Source: Microvirga sp. BSC39 (GTDB taxonomy: Bacteria; Pseudomonadota; Alphaproteobacteria; Rhizobiales; Beijerinckiaceae). From it: 64,000 nucleotides of DNA. Every line of letters begins with the position of its first letter. Positions within the stretch are counted from its first letter, which is position 1. The notes under the pieces were generated by a model. It made no database searches, was not told the DNA's origin, and was given only the letters and a program-made list of their open reading frames with translations. Positions 32,693 to 42,115 of the stretch are shown piece after piece. The stretch lies in NCBI RefSeq assembly GCF_000739015.1, contig NZ_JPUG01000078.1:62001-126000 (forward strand), in the 5' to 3' direction. The position numbers and the translations under genes are program-made.

Positions 32693-32726
32693 CAGACTGC
32701 CCGAACAGCACTGTTCGGGCAGTCTG
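32693..32726 (-). terminator. Strong hairpin downstream of bglX
   Basis: A perfect 16-bp stem (CAGACTGCCCGAACAG with its inverse) around CA. No T run follows on the minus strand, so it may end the transcript by another route or stabilise its 3' end. Confidence 0.55.
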
Positions 32727-32735
32727 CATTGTCGA

Positions 32736-34991
32736 TTACTGCGCGACGCTGGTGGAGGCGGAAGCGCGTCGCTCCATGGGCGGAATGCGGAAGGTCTTCA
32801 TGATCTCGGCCTCGCCAATCGGCTCGGCGAGCGACGAGCCGCCGACGAAGACCTGGATCGCGCCCGCCTCGACCAGATAGGTGCCGTCATCGAGGTGGAA
32901 GCCGAGCGATTCCACGGGCACCCGCAGGGTCACGCGCTTCGTCTCGCCGGGCTTGAGGGCGATCTTCTCGAAGGCCTTCAACTCGCGCAAGGGTCGGCTG
33001 CGGCTCGCCACCGGGTCGCGGGTGTAGAGCTGCACGACCTCCTGGCCTTCCCGCGCGCCGGCGTTCTTCACGTTCACCGTCACTTCCAGCACCCCGCCCT
33101 GGTCGAGCTGCTTCTGCGCCATCGCGGCATCGGAATAGGAAAACTGCGTGTAGCTCAGGCCCCAGCCGAACGGGTAGAGCGGCGCGATCGCCTCGTCGAT
33201 GTACTGCAGGGTGAAGCGGTTGTTCTCGAGCGTCGGCCGGCCGGTGGGCAGACGGTTGTAGTACAGCGGCAGCTGTCCGGTGGCGCGGGGCCAGGTGAGA
33301 GGGAGCTTGCCGCTGGGGCTCACGTCGCCGAACAGCACGTCGGCCACGGCAGGGCCTGCCTCCGTGCCGGGATACCAGGCCATGAGGATGGCCGGGATGC
33401 GCTCGGCCACAGGTCCCAGCACCTGCGGCCGTCCGCCCAGGAGGACGAGCGCGACCGGCTTGCCCGTTTTCGCAAGCTCTTCCAGCACCTCGATCTGCTT
33501 CCCGTTGAGGTCGAGACGGACCCGGGAGGCAGCCTCGCCGGAGAGTTCCTGCGGCTCGCCGAAGACGGCGATCACGACATCCGATTGCTTCGCGGCATCG
33601 AGGGCAGCCTGGAGCCCGCTAGTGTCGCGGCAGAACAGGTCGCAGGCCGGTGCATGGCGCACCGTGATGCCGGTGCCCTGCGCGCGACGGCGGATGCCCT
33701 CGAGAATCGTGACGCTGTCCTCCTTGTGACCGCGGGCGGCATGCGGCCCCATCTGGTCGTGCGGCGCATCGGCGAGCGGACCGATCACGGCGATGGAGCG
33801 GGCGCTGGCCGGCACCGGCAGCACGCCGCCGCGGTTCTGCAGCAGCACGAAGGTTTCGCGTGCGACCTCGCGCGCCATCTGGCGCGATTCCGCACTCGGG
33901 AAGATGGAATCGGAGCGGGACGGATCGATATCCGGGCGGTCGAACAGGCCCATGCGGAACTTGGTGCGCAGCACCCGACGCACCGACTCGTCGATCACGC
34001 TCTCCGGCACCCGGCCGGCGCGCACCTCGTCGGGCAGGTGCTTGATGTAGAGCAGTCCCATCATGTCCATGTCGACGCCGGCGAGGATCGCCTTGCGGGC
34101 GGCCTCCGCGCCGTCGGCCGCGATGCCGTGGTTGATCAGCTCGCCGATGCCGACCCAGTCGGAGGTGACGAAACCGTCGAAGCCCCATTGCCGGCGCAGC
34201 ACGTCCGTCAGCAGCCAGGGATTGGCCGTCGAGGGCTCGCCGTTGAGCGCATTGAAGGCGGCCATGAAGCTGGCCGAGCCCGCCTCCACGGCGGCCCGGA
34301 AGGGCGGCAGGTAGGTGTCGTACATCTCCGCACGCGGGATGTAGGTGGTGTCGTAGTCGCGCCCGCCCTGGGGCGCGCCGTAGCCGGCGAAATGCTTCGT
34401 GGAGGCTGCAAGGCCTCCCTGGCGGAAGCCTTCCACACGGGCGGCCGTCAGGACGGAGCCGAGATAAGGATCTTCGCCGAAGCCCTCGACGATGCGGCCC
34501 CAGCGGCTGTCGCGGGACAGATCGGCCATGGGCGCGAAGGTCCAGTTCACGCCGACGTAAGCGGCTTCCCGGGCGCCCCATTCGGAGGCCAGGCGCGAGA
34601 TGCGCGGGCTGAAGGCCGCGGCTTCGCCCAAGGGAAGCGGGAACTGGGTGCGGAAGCCGTGCAGCACGTCGAGGCCGAAGAGCGGCGGGATCTTGAGGCG
34701 GCTCTGGCGGGCCAGGGCCTGGGCGCGGGCCACGTCCTGGGCGCTGTTGAAGTTGAGCAGGGCGCCGGCCTTGCCCTCGGAGATGTCCTCCCAGCGCAGG
34801 GGCGGGCCGTGCGAGAACAGGTTCAGCTGGCCGACCTTCTCCTCCAGGGTCATCTGCCCGAGAAGCTCGTTGACGCGGCGCTCGATGGATTGCTCGGCGG
34901 TCTCCTGCGCTCTGGCCTGCGGGACGAGAGAGGCCGTCAAAACCACCGCGAGCGCCAGCTTGGCCAATCCTTGGACATCAGAAAGCCGCAC
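32736..34991 (-). CDS. bglX: Periplasmic beta-glucosidase, GH3 family (BglX-like)
   Basis: A secreted GH3 beta-glucosidase of 751 residues. A signal peptide (about 1-28, cut near ARAQ) is followed by the GH3 N-terminal barrel with KHFAGYG and the nucleophile region GFVTSDWVGI (Asp in SDW). The C-terminal GH3 sandwich and fibronectin-III-like domain follow (LPLTWPRATGQLP; then VTVNVKNAGAREGQEVVQLY). The sequence AAGGAG directly abuts an ATG at 34997, too close to use, so the GTG two codons later at 34991 is preferred. It is divergent from the sensor gene. Confidence 0.92.
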   Translation of the reverse strand: MRLSDVQGLAKLALAVVLTASLVPQARAQETAEQSIERRVNELLGQMTLEEKVGQLNLFSHGPPLRWEDISEGKAGALLNFNSAQDVARAQALARQSRLKIPPLFGLDVLHGFRTQFPLPLGEAAAFSPRISRLASEWGAREAAYVGVNWTFAPMADLSRDSRWGRIVEGFGEDPYLGSVLTAARVEGFRQGGLAASTKHFAGYGAPQGGRDYDTTYIPRAEMYDTYLPPFRAAVEAGSASFMAAFNALNGEPSTANPWLLTDVLRRQWGFDGFVTSDWVGIGELINHGIAADGAEAARKAILAGVDMDMMGLLYIKHLPDEVRAGRVPESVIDESVRRVLRTKFRMGLFDRPDIDPSRSDSIFPSAESRQMAREVARETFVLLQNRGGVLPVPASARSIAVIGPLADAPHDQMGPHAARGHKEDSVTILEGIRRRAQGTGITVRHAPACDLFCRDTSGLQAALDAAKQSDVVIAVFGEPQELSGEAASRVRLDLNGKQIEVLEELAKTGKPVALVLLGGRPQVLGPVAERIPAILMAWYPGTEAGPAVADVLFGDVSPSGKLPLTWPRATGQLPLYYNRLPTGRPTLENNRFTLQYIDEAIAPLYPFGWGLSYTQFSYSDAAMAQKQLDQGGVLEVTVNVKNAGAREGQEVVQLYTRDPVASRSRPLRELKAFEKIALKPGETKRVTLRVPVESLGFHLDDGTYLVEAGAIQVFVGGSSLAEPIGEAEIMKTFRIPPMERRASASTSVAQ

Positions 34992-35126
34992 AATCATCTC
35001 CTTTGTGGGACAGTAACACTTTATCGCGAGGCGACCGCGCTTGCCCTCGGTTCGTGCTACACAAGATAGCGGTTGGAAGTGGCGTCTGAGCGGCGCCGGG
35101 TCAATCCATATTTTCGGGAAGCTTGA

Positions 35127-36641
35127 GTGCCTGTGCTGCCTGCCCTGTTGAAGCTGTCACTGCTGGCCCTGTCCTGCGCCCTGATCCTGTCGGGTTTCGC
35201 GCTGGCCGGCGCTGCCTTCTTCAGGGATTCCACGCTGATTGCCGCGGCGGCGGGCCTGTTTCTGGTGCTGGCTGCCGGGGCTCCGCTGCTCATCGGGCGG
35301 CAGATCCGGCAGGCTCTCGGGGACAAGGACGTGGACGAACCTGACGAATTCTCCGTGTTCGAGGATGTCACGGCCGGCCAGATCCAAGAGCCCGCCGTCC
35401 CGTTCGCTTTCGCCGAGGATGCCTTTCCCGATACGGCGTCCGCATCGGACGAGGACGAGGCCCTGCGCCGCCTCCAGAAGGCGGAAGCCGTCGACCGGCT
35501 GCGCGACGGCATCACCCATGACCTCAACAACCGCCTCATGGTCATCAGCGCCAATATTGACGCTGCGGCCCGCCAGCTGAAGGAGCAGCCGATCCTGCAG
35601 CGCAAGCTGCTGTCGGCCCTCGTGGCCGCCGACCAGGCCGCCAAGCTGATCGCCAAGTCGACGGCCTTCGCCCGCCAGGGCGAGGCAAAGGTCCAGTACG
35701 TGAACATCGCCGAGCAGGTGAGCTCGGTGGCCGATCTGATGAGCCGTTCGCTGCGGCGCGATACCGTCGACATGCGGCTGTCGCTGGCAGACGATCTCTG
35801 GTCCGTGGAGGCCGATCCGGACGACATCCAGACGGCCATCGTGATGCTCAGCGGGCATGTGCGGGACGCCCTGCCTCAAGGAGGCACCATCGCGCTCGAG
35901 GCCTGCAATGTGCAGATAGAGAAGGGTGCGCTGCCGGACCTGACGCGAGAAGGGGATTTCGTGCAGCTGACGATCCGCAGCTCAGGACCCGATGACGGGC
36001 GCCGCGCCCCGGAGGCGGATCTCGAGCAGGCCTTCGTCCTGCGCAACCTCGATCTCTCGTCCTGGCTGTCCCTGCGGCAGAGCCTGCATTTCCTGGAGGG
36101 CCTCGGCGGCGCCTCGGAGGTGCGTCGGGACGAGAACGGCACCGCGATCATCCTCTATCTGCCCCGGGCCGATGCCGCGACCCTGCTGCCGCCGGGCCTG
36201 CCGAGCGAGGACGAGGCGCCTGAGGAGCCGGTGCCCAACCACACCGAGGTTCTCGTGGTGGACGACGAACTCGAAGTGGCGCTGGCTCTTCAGTCGAGCC
36301 TGGAGGAGTTCGGCTACGTGACCAGCATCGCCACCGATGCCGCGCAGGCGATCAGGTCCCTGAACACCCGCAGGCCTGCCCTGGTGCTGGCGGATATCGC
36401 CATGCCGGGCACGATGAACGGCGTGATGCTGGCGCGCGAAGTCCGGCAGATCGCACCGGCTCTGCCGGTTCTGCTGATCACGGGCAATCCCGGAGCAGTC
36501 GGCGAGGAGAGCGAATTCCCGCTGCTGCAGAAGCCCATCGTCAGCCGCGACCTGCACGCGGCGATCCAGCGACACCTGAACCCGCCGCGCGACAGCAAGG
36601 TGATCCCGCTCTTCCCGCGCACCTCCAGGCGCGCTCGTTGA
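35127..36641 (+). CDS. Hybrid sensor protein with degenerate kinase and receiver domain
   Basis: A 504-residue protein starting at GTG. Two membrane helices (about 6-30 and 36-56) are followed by an acidic linker and a HisKA-like segment with HDLNN (H131). The ATPase domain is degraded: the N-box reads LSGHVRDAL (H244 in place of Asn), and no DXGXG or GXGLG loop is present. The C-terminal receiver domain (about 373-495) is intact, with D379/D380, D423, T452 and K469. It may be a phosphatase or phospho-sink instead of a kinase. Confidence 0.8.
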   Translation: MPVLPALLKLSLLALSCALILSGFALAGAAFFRDSTLIAAAAGLFLVLAAGAPLLIGRQIRQALGDKDVDEPDEFSVFEDVTAGQIQEPAVPFAFAEDAFPDTASASDEDEALRRLQKAEAVDRLRDGITHDLNNRLMVISANIDAAARQLKEQPILQRKLLSALVAADQAAKLIAKSTAFARQGEAKVQYVNIAEQVSSVADLMSRSLRRDTVDMRLSLADDLWSVEADPDDIQTAIVMLSGHVRDALPQGGTIALEACNVQIEKGALPDLTREGDFVQLTIRSSGPDDGRRAPEADLEQAFVLRNLDLSSWLSLRQSLHFLEGLGGASEVRRDENGTAIILYLPRADAATLLPPGLPSEDEAPEEPVPNHTEVLVVDDELEVALALQSSLEEFGYVTSIATDAAQAIRSLNTRRPALVLADIAMPGTMNGVMLAREVRQIAPALPVLLITGNPGAVGEESEFPLLQKPIVSRDLHAAIQRHLNPPRDSKVIPLFPRTSRRAR

Positions 36642-36642
36642 T

Positions 36643-37344
36643 CTAGAGCGCCAGTGCCGCCGCCGAGAGGGGAACCGTCGCCTCGCCGGCGGCTTCGGTC
36701 AGCGCCGCGAACAGCCTCTGGTGCGGCTTCTTCCAGACCAGCAGCTCAGGGTGCCATTGAACGCCGAGCAGAAACGGCGCGCTCCGGCTCTCGACGGCCT
36801 GCACGATGCCGCTCTCGTCACGGGCCGCGATGCTCAGGCCCTGCCCGAGCCGGTCCACGGACTGATGGTGCAGGGCATTCACGAGACAGGGGTTGCAGCG
36901 CAGGATCCGGTCCAGGCGCGATCCCTTCTCGACGGACACCGTCTTGCGCGGCAGAACCGTTCGCATCTTCGGCGCCTGCACATAGACCTCATAGATATCG
37001 GTGTGCAGGGTGCCGCCCAGCGCCACGTTGATCATCTGCGATCCGCGGCAGATGCCGAGCACCGGCAATTGGGCCGGAAGAGCCGCCTTGAGAAGGCCGA
37101 GTTCCAGCTTGTCGCGCTCGGGATCGATGCGCACGTCGGGCAGAACGCTGCCGCCATAGATCTCCGCGCCGATGTCGTCGCCGCCGCCGATGACGAGGCC
37201 GTGGAGCGGCTCCGTCGGCAGGGAATCGCCCGGCACGAGCCGTATGGAGCGTGCGCCCGCGCGATACAGCGCCAGCCGGTGCATGAGGTAGCTGCGCCAT
37301 CCGCCTCGGCGAGACGTGGTGACGCCGATCAGAGGTCTGGTCAT
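36643..37344 (-). CDS. Class I glutamine amidotransferase / gamma-glutamyl hydrolase-type (C26)
   Basis: A 233-residue enzyme of the PuuD-like peptidase C26 family. The nucleophile is C99 in GICRGSQMINV, with H198 and E200 in GVQWHPE completing the triad. Such enzymes remove gamma-glutamyl groups or feed ammonia to a ligase. Its ATG overlaps the stop of the amidoligase gene (ATGA), so the pair is co-translated. This gene pairing is known for amidoligases of the glutamine-synthetase-like superfamily. Confidence 0.85.
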   Translation of the reverse strand: MTRPLIGVTTSRRGGWRSYLMHRLALYRAGARSIRLVPGDSLPTEPLHGLVIGGGDDIGAEIYGGSVLPDVRIDPERDKLELGLLKAALPAQLPVLGICRGSQMINVALGGTLHTDIYEVYVQAPKMRTVLPRKTVSVEKGSRLDRILRCNPCLVNALHHQSVDRLGQGLSIAARDESGIVQAVESRSAPFLLGVQWHPELLVWKKPHQRLFAALTEAAGEATVPLSAAALAL

Positions 37345-38318
37345 GAGCGTACGACCTGCTCCATCACGTTGGCCCAGCTTTTGTCCTCGCCCTCGAAGGC
37401 GAGATAAGCCGAGCCGACCGCATCCAGCTTCTCGCGATCGGCAGCCAGGCGCTCCACGCAGACCCAACGGTTCCAGTCCGGCGCGATGCTCCAGCCTGGA
37501 TCGCTCACCCGCGCGTCGGGCAGACGATAATGAAACGTGGGGCGGCCGTTGATCTTCTCGTTCGGCAGCACGGCCCGCACGCGCTTCGCATCGAGATGGT
37601 GCAGGAGCGGCAGAAGATCGAGGTCGCGGTTCCGCGTCGGGTTGTGGCTCAAGTAATCGTCGATGAAGGTCGCGATATCCGGCTGGTAATCCGGCTGGAC
37701 GATCCTGCGCACATATTCGGCCGGGAAGGGGTCGGCGAAGCCGAGAAGGTTGCGGGTGGTGTCCGGGGAAGCCTCGCGCCGGAGCCATGGGTTGAGCAGC
37801 ACGAAGCTCTTCATGAAGGCCGTGAGGGTGGACGCGTCCTGGCGTGGGATCTCCGGGTTGAAATGCAGCCCGAAGGCATAGAAGGGCGCATCCTGTGTGC
37901 CCTTGGCGCCGAGCCTGCGCAGGATCGTCAGGATGCGGTTCAGCTCTTCGAGCCGGTCGATGGGCGTCGGGGCGGTGACGAGTTCGCAGGGCACGAGATA
38001 GCTTGCGGCAAAGCCGAAGAGAGCCGCGATCTTGGGCAGCACGCCGCGCTGCGTGCCGGCCTGCTTGCCCGGGTGCAGGATCCGGCTGTCGAGTTCCACG
38101 GTCAGATCGCCGATGGCCGATTCCTTCAGGGCGAAGGCATGCGGGTCTTCCTCGATGAGCCGGCCCCCCAGCGCCTCCTGCAGGGCTTGGACTGTCTTCT
38201 CGGCCGAAGGGCCGACGAACTCGATCTCGACCCCGACCGTGCGCACCTCGCCCCGCTCATTGTGCAGGACCGGCGGCAGGACGAAGTCGATTGCGGTGGA
38301 GAGCGCCGGCTGCGCCAT
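37341..38318 (-). CDS. Putative amidoligase
   Basis: A 325-residue protein of the COOH-NH2 amidoligase family with a glutamine-synthetase-like fold. VGVEIEFVGPSAE near the N-terminus carries the metal-binding Glu pair, and GDLTVELDSRI, PCELVTAP and FGLHFNPE supply further family residues. Substrate is unknown; the family joins amino groups to carboxylates in peptides or small metabolites. GGAG lies 6 bases before the ATG at 38318. First gene of a two-gene unit with the amidotransferase. Confidence 0.82.
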   Translation of the reverse strand: MAQPALSTAIDFVLPPVLHNERGEVRTVGVEIEFVGPSAEKTVQALQEALGGRLIEEDPHAFALKESAIGDLTVELDSRILHPGKQAGTQRGVLPKIAALFGFAASYLVPCELVTAPTPIDRLEELNRILTILRRLGAKGTQDAPFYAFGLHFNPEIPRQDASTLTAFMKSFVLLNPWLRREASPDTTRNLLGFADPFPAEYVRRIVQPDYQPDIATFIDDYLSHNPTRNRDLDLLPLLHHLDAKRVRAVLPNEKINGRPTFHYRLPDARVSDPGWSIAPDWNRWVCVERLAADREKLDAVGSAYLAFEGEDKSWANVMEQVVRS

Positions 38319-38463
38319 GAAGAACTCCGGGAAACCAACACGAAAACGTGAGCAAGGAGGTGAACGGACGCGCTGGAGCTCAGGTTCCTTCACTCAGGGT
38401 CCTCATGGCTTCAGAGTTCCGGCTGTGGCTTTCCGGCGGCAGGTTGGCTACAAGCCCGTCACC

Positions 38464-39885
38464 ATGATTCACCGCACCGCACTGACCGAGCGCGCCGCAT
38501 GGCTGGCGGAGCTCCGCGCCACCCTGGCCCTCGGCTGGCCCCTCGTTCTCGCCACCCTGGCGCAGAACGCCCTGATGACGACCGATGTCATTCTAATGGG
38601 CTGGATGGGCTCGGAATCTCTCGCGGCGGGTGCGCTCGGCACCAATCTCTACTTCGCCTTCCTCATTTTCGGCATCGGCCTCGTGAACGCCACCTCGCCG
38701 ATCATCGCCGAGGAGCTTGGCCGCAAGCGCCATTCCGTGCGCGAGGTGCGCCGCACGGTCCGCCAGGGCTTGTGGGCTTGCGTGACGGTTGCGATCCCGA
38801 TCTGGATCGTCGCCTGGAACGGGGAGGCGATCCTGCTCGCCATCGGCCAGGAGCCGCGGCTTGCCCACAATGCCGGCCATTACATGCGGGCGCTTCAGTG
38901 GAGCCTGCTGCCGTTCCTGTTCTTCCTGGTGCTGCGCTCCTTCCTGGCCGCCCTGGAGCGTCCGGGCTGGGCGCTGTTCATCGGGCTGCTGGCCATTCCG
39001 GTGAATTTCGGCGCGGCCTACGCTCTGATGGTCGGCGCGCTCGGCCTGCCGGCCCTGGGGCTGATCGGCGTGGGGCTCGGCACGGTGCTCTCGAGCACGT
39101 TCATGTTCCTGGGACTTGCCCTGGTGATCGTCCTCGACCCGAAGCTCAGGCGCTATCATGTGTTCGGGCGCTTCTGGCGAGCCGATTGGCCGCGCTACCG
39201 CACCCTGTGGCGGATCGGTGTTCCCATCGGCCTGACGCTGATGTTCGAGGTCACGATCTTCAACGCGGCCGCCATGCTCATGGGCCGGCTCGGCGAGAGC
39301 GAGCTCGCCGCCCACGCGGTGGCGCTGCAGATCGCCTCCTTCTGCTTCTCGGTTCCGCTCGGCATCGGGCAGGCCGTCACGGTGCGCGTGGGCCGCGCCT
39401 ATGGCGCGCAGGATGCGCCAGGGGTCACCCGCGCCGGCTGGACGTCGTTTGCGCTCGGCACCGGCTTCATGGTGATTACGGCCTCGCTCATGATGTTCGC
39501 CCCGCACCTGCTGCTCGGCGCCTTCCTCGACCTGAGCGATCCGAAGAACGCGCTCGTTGTCGACCTCGCGCGCTCGTTCCTGGTGGTGGCGGCCATCTTC
39601 CAGCTGGTGGACGGCGCGCAGGCGGTCGGCGCCGGCATGCTGCGCGGGCTGCAGGACACCCGGGTGCCGATGATCTACGCGGCTTTGGGTTATTGGGGCG
39701 TTGGCCTGCCGCTCGGCATTGTCCTGGCCTTCAACACGCCGCTTCGCGGCATCGGCATCTGGATCGGGCTCGCCAGCGGCCTTGCCGTGGTGGCCGCCCT
39801 GATGCTGTGGCGCTGGCTGCGCCGCGACCGGCTCGGTCTGGTCACGGCCACCCCGCCCGACGTTCAGGAAGCGTTTGCGAGCTGA
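38464..39885 (+). CDS. MATE family multidrug/metabolite exporter
   Basis: A 473-residue membrane protein with twelve expected helices in two halves. NALMTTDVILMGWMG, TSPIIAEELGRKR and GIGQAVTVRVGRAYGA are typical of MATE family (NorM-like) cation antiporters. Loop positively charged residues follow the inside rule. It is convergent with ispH, overlapping its 3' end by 22 bases. The substrate is unknown. The start has a weak ribosome-binding site. Confidence 0.9.
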   Translation: MIHRTALTERAAWLAELRATLALGWPLVLATLAQNALMTTDVILMGWMGSESLAAGALGTNLYFAFLIFGIGLVNATSPIIAEELGRKRHSVREVRRTVRQGLWACVTVAIPIWIVAWNGEAILLAIGQEPRLAHNAGHYMRALQWSLLPFLFFLVLRSFLAALERPGWALFIGLLAIPVNFGAAYALMVGALGLPALGLIGVGLGTVLSSTFMFLGLALVIVLDPKLRRYHVFGRFWRADWPRYRTLWRIGVPIGLTLMFEVTIFNAAAMLMGRLGESELAAHAVALQIASFCFSVPLGIGQAVTVRVGRAYGAQDAPGVTRAGWTSFALGTGFMVITASLMMFAPHLLLGAFLDLSDPKNALVVDLARSFLVVAAIFQLVDGAQAVGAGMLRGLQDTRVPMIYAALGYWGVGLPLGIVLAFNTPLRGIGIWIGLASGLAVVAALMLWRWLRRDRLGLVTATPPDVQEAFAS

Positions 39886-40832
39886 TTGACGAGACGTGAC
39901 AGGTCGACGGGCGCGAACTGCGCATCCTCACGGGTCACGCTCACCTCCTCCACCGTGAGGCGCCGCCACTGCGCGAGCCGCGCCAGGGCCTCCTGCACCA
40001 GATCCTCGGGCGCGGAGGCGCCGGCGGTGAGACCGATGACGGCGGCGCCGTCGATGAAGGACAGCGTCAGATCCTTCGGATCCTGCAGGAGGAGCGCCTG
40101 GCGGCCCTCGTTGACGGCGACCTCGCACAGGCGGTTGGTGTTCGAGGAATTGCGCGCGCCGCACACGATGATCCGCTCCGCCCGCCGGGCGATGACGCGC
40201 ACCGCCATCTGCCGGTTCTGCGTCGCGTAGCAGATCGTCTTGACGTCCGGTCCCTGGATCCCCGGAAAGCGTGACTTCAGGGCAGCGATGATCTCGCGCG
40301 TGTCGTCCACGGACAGCGTGGTCTGGGTGATGTAGGCGATGCGCTCCGGGTTTAGAACCGGAACGGTGAGCGCCTCCGCGACGCTCTCGATCACATGCAC
40401 TGTCCCGTCGATCTGCCCGGTCGTGCCCTCGATCTCCACATGACCCCGGTGGCCGATGACGATGACCTCGCGGCCGGCCTTGGCATGGCGCTGCCCTTCG
40501 AGATGCACGCGACGCACGAGCGGGCAGGTGGCATCGAGCACGGAGAGCCCGCGTCCTGCCGCTTCGCGCTCCACCGCGCGGGACACCCCATGGGCGCTGA
40601 AGATCGCGACCGCCCCGTCGGGAATCTGCGCGATGTCGTCGACGAAGACCGCGCCCTTGCGCTTGAGATCGTCCACGACGCGGTTGTTGTGCACGATCTC
40701 GTGGCGCACATAGACGGGCTTTCCCGTCCGCTCCAGGGCATCCTCGACGGCCTGGATGGCGCGCTCGACACCGGCGCAGAAGCCGCGCGGCGCCGCGAGC
40801 AGGACGGTGAGCGGCGGGTGGTCCTGAATCAT
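39864..40832 (-). CDS. ispH: 4-hydroxy-3-methylbut-2-enyl diphosphate reductase
   Basis: IspH (LytB) makes IPP and DMAPP in the last step of the MEP pathway, using a [4Fe-4S] cluster. Of 322 residues, cluster cysteines are in RGFCAGVERA, DATCPLVRRVH and TICYATQNR, and SSNTNRL is the substrate motif. Its ATG overlaps the stop of hpnE (ATGA), making it the last gene of the overlapping operon, so isoprenoid supply is linked to squalene and carotenoid synthesis. Many genomes in this group have more than one copy. Confidence 0.94.
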   Translation of the reverse strand: MIQDHPPLTVLLAAPRGFCAGVERAIQAVEDALERTGKPVYVRHEIVHNNRVVDDLKRKGAVFVDDIAQIPDGAVAIFSAHGVSRAVEREAAGRGLSVLDATCPLVRRVHLEGQRHAKAGREVIVIGHRGHVEIEGTTGQIDGTVHVIESVAEALTVPVLNPERIAYITQTTLSVDDTREIIAALKSRFPGIQGPDVKTICYATQNRQMAVRVIARRAERIIVCGARNSSNTNRLCEVAVNEGRQALLLQDPKDLTLSFIDGAAVIGLTAGASAPEDLVQEALARLAQWRRLTVEEVSVTREDAQFAPVDLSRLVNQLANAS

Positions 40833-42115
40833 GCCGCATTCTCCGTCTTCAAGGCCCGTTCTTTGGAGAGAGTGGCCCGGGTGCCGCGGGCATGGCGCAG
40901 AATGGAAGCGGCATGCTCGCCGGCCATCACGGCGCTCTCGACGGTGGCGGGAAGGGACCCGATCCAATCCCCGGCCAGCGCCAGATTCGCGAGCGGCCGC
41001 AGGGGCGGCTGCGGCAGCATCTCGGCGGCCTGGCGGATCGTGGCGCGCTTTTCCTTTACCACACGCGTTTCGGGCTGCCGGTCGGGATCCGCATCAAGCC
41101 CAAGGGAGCGCAGCGCCGGCACGATCTCGCGCCAGATCCGCGCCGCCACATCGGATGCGTTCTGATCGACCACCGCGTCGGCGGCCGAAACGGTGACGCT
41201 CACGTGGCTCGGGCGGATCAGCGCCCATTGGGCAAGGGTGCCGGTGAAGCCGATGAAGCGCGGATGCTCCAGACCCTTCATGCGGTAATGCATGTTGAGG
41301 ATCGGCTCGAACCGGGTCGGTACGGGCAGGTCAGGCAGAAGCCGCTCCACCTCGTAGGGTGGAAGCGCCAGGATCACGCGGTCGTCGGGGCCGAGCATGA
41401 TCGTGCGGTCGCTCAGCGCCAGCCCGATGACGCGCTCGTTCGCCGTAAGAAGCATGCGCAGACGCTGTCCGGTGAGAACGGGCACGCCTCTGGCCTGCAG
41501 GGTCGCGACGGCAGGCTCGATCAGGTCCTGGCTCAATCCGTTCCTTGCCACCAGCAGGCGGCCCGCACCGGGGCGGATGAGCTGGCGCAGCGCACAGGCA
41601 AGGCGCTGCGCGGAGGCCTGCTCGGGCGGCGTGTTGAGAACCGCCACCGTCAGCGGCTCGATCAAACTGTCCATGATCGGGCGCTTCCCGATGATGGAGG
41701 CGACCGGGCAGTCCTTCGCGGCAAAGACCAGGCGCAGGATGCGCATGAGATCGGGTACGGTCAGCCCCTGCGGGCGGCGGGACGGCAGCAGCCAGGACCA
41801 GGGCGAGAGGCCGACGCGGCGCATCTCGCCGGTGCGACCGTCATAGAGCGGAAGGCCCTTGGGCTCGGGTTCGACCCAACGCTCGCGCGCACCCACCGTC
41901 CTCAGGAAATCAAGCGCACGCCCATTGGCCGTGAACAGCACATGGGTGCCATTGTCATGATCGAACCCATCGATCGGGTGCAGGGTGCGGCAGCGCCCGC
42001 CCGGATAGGGAGCTGCCTCGTAGAGCACGGCCTCGCCGCCATCGAAGGTCACGGCAAGCGCCGCGCTCAAGCCCGCGACTCCCGCTCCGACGATATGGGT
42101 GCGCCGTGCCGTCAT
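40829..42115 (-). CDS. hpnE: Hydroxysqualene dehydroxylase HpnE
   Basis: HpnE reduces hydroxysqualene to squalene, the last step of the HpnC/D/E route from farnesyl diphosphate. The 428-residue flavoprotein has an N-terminal FAD motif (VGAGVAGLSAALAV) and the family's NGTHVLF and PGAGRLLVARNGLSQ segments, with a C-terminal FAD contact LALAGDWIGSLPATVESAV (in part, GDWIGSLPATVE). ATGA overlaps on both sides tie it to the fused hpnCD and to ispH. Confidence 0.9.
   Translation of the reverse strand: MTARRTHIVGAGVAGLSAALAVTFDGGEAVLYEAAPYPGGRCRTLHPIDGFDHDNGTHVLFTANGRALDFLRTVGARERWVEPEPKGLPLYDGRTGEMRRVGLSPWSWLLPSRRPQGLTVPDLMRILRLVFAAKDCPVASIIGKRPIMDSLIEPLTVAVLNTPPEQASAQRLACALRQLIRPGAGRLLVARNGLSQDLIEPAVATLQARGVPVLTGQRLRMLLTANERVIGLALSDRTIMLGPDDRVILALPPYEVERLLPDLPVPTRFEPILNMHYRMKGLEHPRFIGFTGTLAQWALIRPSHVSVTVSAADAVVDQNASDVAARIWREIVPALRSLGLDADPDRQPETRVVKEKRATIRQAAEMLPQPPLRPLANLALAGDWIGSLPATVESAVMAGEHAASILRHARGTRATLSKERALKTENAA

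Noticed and set aside
31797..35069. Very long open frame opposite the DUF1206, YoaK and bglX genes
   Set aside because: It is antisense to three well-supported genes, has Glu/His/Gln/Arg-rich composition typical of GC-rich shadow frames and matches no family.
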